Positions 62,744 to 64,000 of a stretch of DNA of 64,000 nucleotides are shown piece after piece (the stretch's first letter is position 1; each line of letters starts with the position of its first letter). The translations under genes were made by a program, and so were the position numbers. Source of the stretch: Thereva unica (Eukaryota; Arthropoda; Insecta; Diptera; Therevidae). The notes under the pieces are model-generated. The model was not told the origin of the DNA and did no database searches. It worked only from the letters and a program-made list of their open reading frames with translations. The stretch spans positions 172,994,516-173,058,515 of the forward strand of contig OX465281.1 of the NCBI GenBank assembly GCA_949987705.1. The letters run 5' to 3'.

Positions 62744-62876
62744 TGCAGAATCATCTACAGAATCAACCGCGAAAAGGCCGCGTTCTGATTCTTGTGAAAA
62801 TCCGAGCAACAAAAGCTATTCTGGTGAAACTAGCAAGGAAGTCGAACTATTTAGCTCTCGCGAAGTCATAAATAAA
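62744..62876 (+). pseudogene. Exon-like fragment with basic Ser-rich product, cut by R4
   Basis: A GTTTTTTGGCTCAG acceptor precedes an open frame AESSTESTAKRPRSDSCENP then NKSYSGETSKEVELFSSREV, with a bipartite-looking basic stretch. The frame is truncated where R4 begins (62877). The style fits the linker region of the same SAM-gene family, implying a second, partial copy; this is inference. Confidence 0.35.
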
Positions 62877-63861
62877 CTAGTGGGATGTTGTGCCTAGAGA
62901 CTAGCCACTAATTACGCTTTTTCATGGTATTCTTTCTGTTGAATAACACTTCAGACTGGATGACAATATATTAAGTGGAGATTGTGAAGATTCACGAAAA
63001 CAATCCAACAAATAACTTGAAAAACTAACGCATCTTTCAAGTAGATGCTGCTGAAAGAATTATATAACATATTTGACCAATGAACGAACCCAAGGTCGTT
63101 CTAATGAAGGGCCGTGGTCCTAAGAAAAATTTTAGTGTAGCTATACCTCTACTGTAAGTGTACGTCCGATGCCTTAGCATAAAGTTTTTCCGGTTGTTAG
63201 TTAGATGGCCAACCACTCAGTTCAGTTGTTACGCATCGAGCACAAACGCTTGCAGTTTCGGCTCTTAGAATTATGATTAATAATAATAGAGTAAACCCTT
63301 CTAGAACAGAAGGCGCACTTCTCAGCTGGGCCAAGAAAAATTTACCTACTTAGCACAACCAAGCGCTGAGATGAGGCTCTGATGAGGACAACTAAGCATG
63401 CAATAATAAAGTTAAAAAAATCCAAATTACATGTAACTCACGCAAGCAAAAGGAAACATATCTAACGGCTAATGAGATTAAAAAGACTCCTTTTAAGGAC
63501 ATCTACTAATACTCACGCTAAGCATATTAGTTAATAGTTTAGATTTGCATCCGACGGCGCGGAAGTGAGTGCGGATTTGACACTTTGCAATTCTCAAATT
63601 CGCAGTCGCGGATTCAATTAAATCAAAAATTCGGAGTGAAGACTCACAAGCTAATGAAATACCCGATGTCGGATTATCTTAGGCGCATTTGTGGTTCCAA
63701 ATCCACAGAAAATTTGTTGCGGATCACACTTTTAAAGCACGGAAAATGTCAAAGAGAGATTCGCGGTTGCAGATTTGAGAATCGCAAAGTCTCAAATCCG
63801 CACTCACTTCCGACCCACCGGATCTGGGAATCGAGGCCAATAAATCGAAAGTGTCAAATTG

Positions 63862-63899
<38 letters not shown>

Positions 63900-64000
63900 A
63901 CATCACACATGTAAACACTATATATATGTAAAACGAATCTAAACATTTTTCTTTGGATTGGAGGCAAATCTAAAATCACCCTTTCGCATTTCGCACCCCG
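62877..64000 (+). mobile_element. R4: copy of element R, cut by the window end
   Basis: Begins CTAGTGGGATGTTGTGCCTA after AAATAAA. It matches R2/R3 base for base apart from a few changes (for example about 63221-63240) and a long poly(A) run (63862-63898). The inner inverted repeat is present at 63561-63613 and 63759-63814. Confidence 0.9.

Overview
This window is AT-rich, intron-bearing eukaryotic DNA from an arthropod, most likely an insect. The evidence is two BEL/Pao LTR retrotransposons, LINEs of two types, a PIF/Harbinger element with HARBI1 and MADF genes, a Mutator-like (MULE) element, Helentron-type rolling-circle elements with the arthropod terminus TCCTTACTAATATTATAAAT, MITEs and tRNA-like SINE heads. 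No bacterial gene organisation is present. I cannot name the species. Almost nothing here is clearly an ordinary host gene; the window is a transposon graveyard with some very young insertions.

Layout. 1-9.4 kb: AT-rich DNA with several MITE-like inverted-repeat elements, a decayed BEL/Pao relic (about 1.2-1.8 kb), one candidate membrane-protein exon (3419-3541, minus), a TTAA-flanked 2 kb element and a 1.26 kb foldback palindrome. 9.4-33.1 kb: one deeply nested complex. LINE A (9377-33104) is split by a TIR element (11228-12595) and by a minus-strand BEL/Pao element, called Pao2 here (12976-32976, TSD TACCC). Pao2 is split by LINE B plus an A-run-associated repeat Q1 (13383-17030, TSD ATAAT) and by a PIF/Harbinger element (17792-28411, TSD TTA). 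The Harbinger transposase exon is split by a plus-strand BEL/Pao element, called BEL1 here (19208-26595, TSD GGTAC, LTRs that read as identical). Each target site and, where coding, each reading frame closes when the insert is removed, so the order of events can be read directly.

33.1-42.1 kb: repeats. These include a Helentron end, a pogo-like MITE, a SINE whose 3' tail resembles the LINE A/B tail, a GC-rich patch, tRNA-like segments, and the first copies of a recurrent element R (36921, 39584, 52031, 62877) with ~195 bp inverted repeats and a 0.93 kb tail. 42.8-48.6 kb: a small gene with a TATA box (42869-43282) resembling the N-terminal region associated with Polinton-type polymerases, a second short gene (44364) whose start codon lies in the duplicated target of LINE C, a 3 kb higher-order minisatellite, and the C-terminal half of a ubiquitin-specific-protease-like domain. 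48.7-52.0 kb: a second Q repeat in minus orientation carrying a MULE with ~155 bp TIRs and a 9 bp TSD. 54.6-62.9 kb: exons of a SAM-like-domain gene family split by a 6.7 kb giant palindrome, produced when a 3.36 kb Helentron inserted antisense into a sister copy of itself.

The Harbinger element's two genes are interdigitated on opposite strands: each gene's exon 2 lies inside the other's intron. The transposase keeps its D, D and E motifs if BEL1 is disregarded; its partner MADF/BESS gene carries one frameshift.
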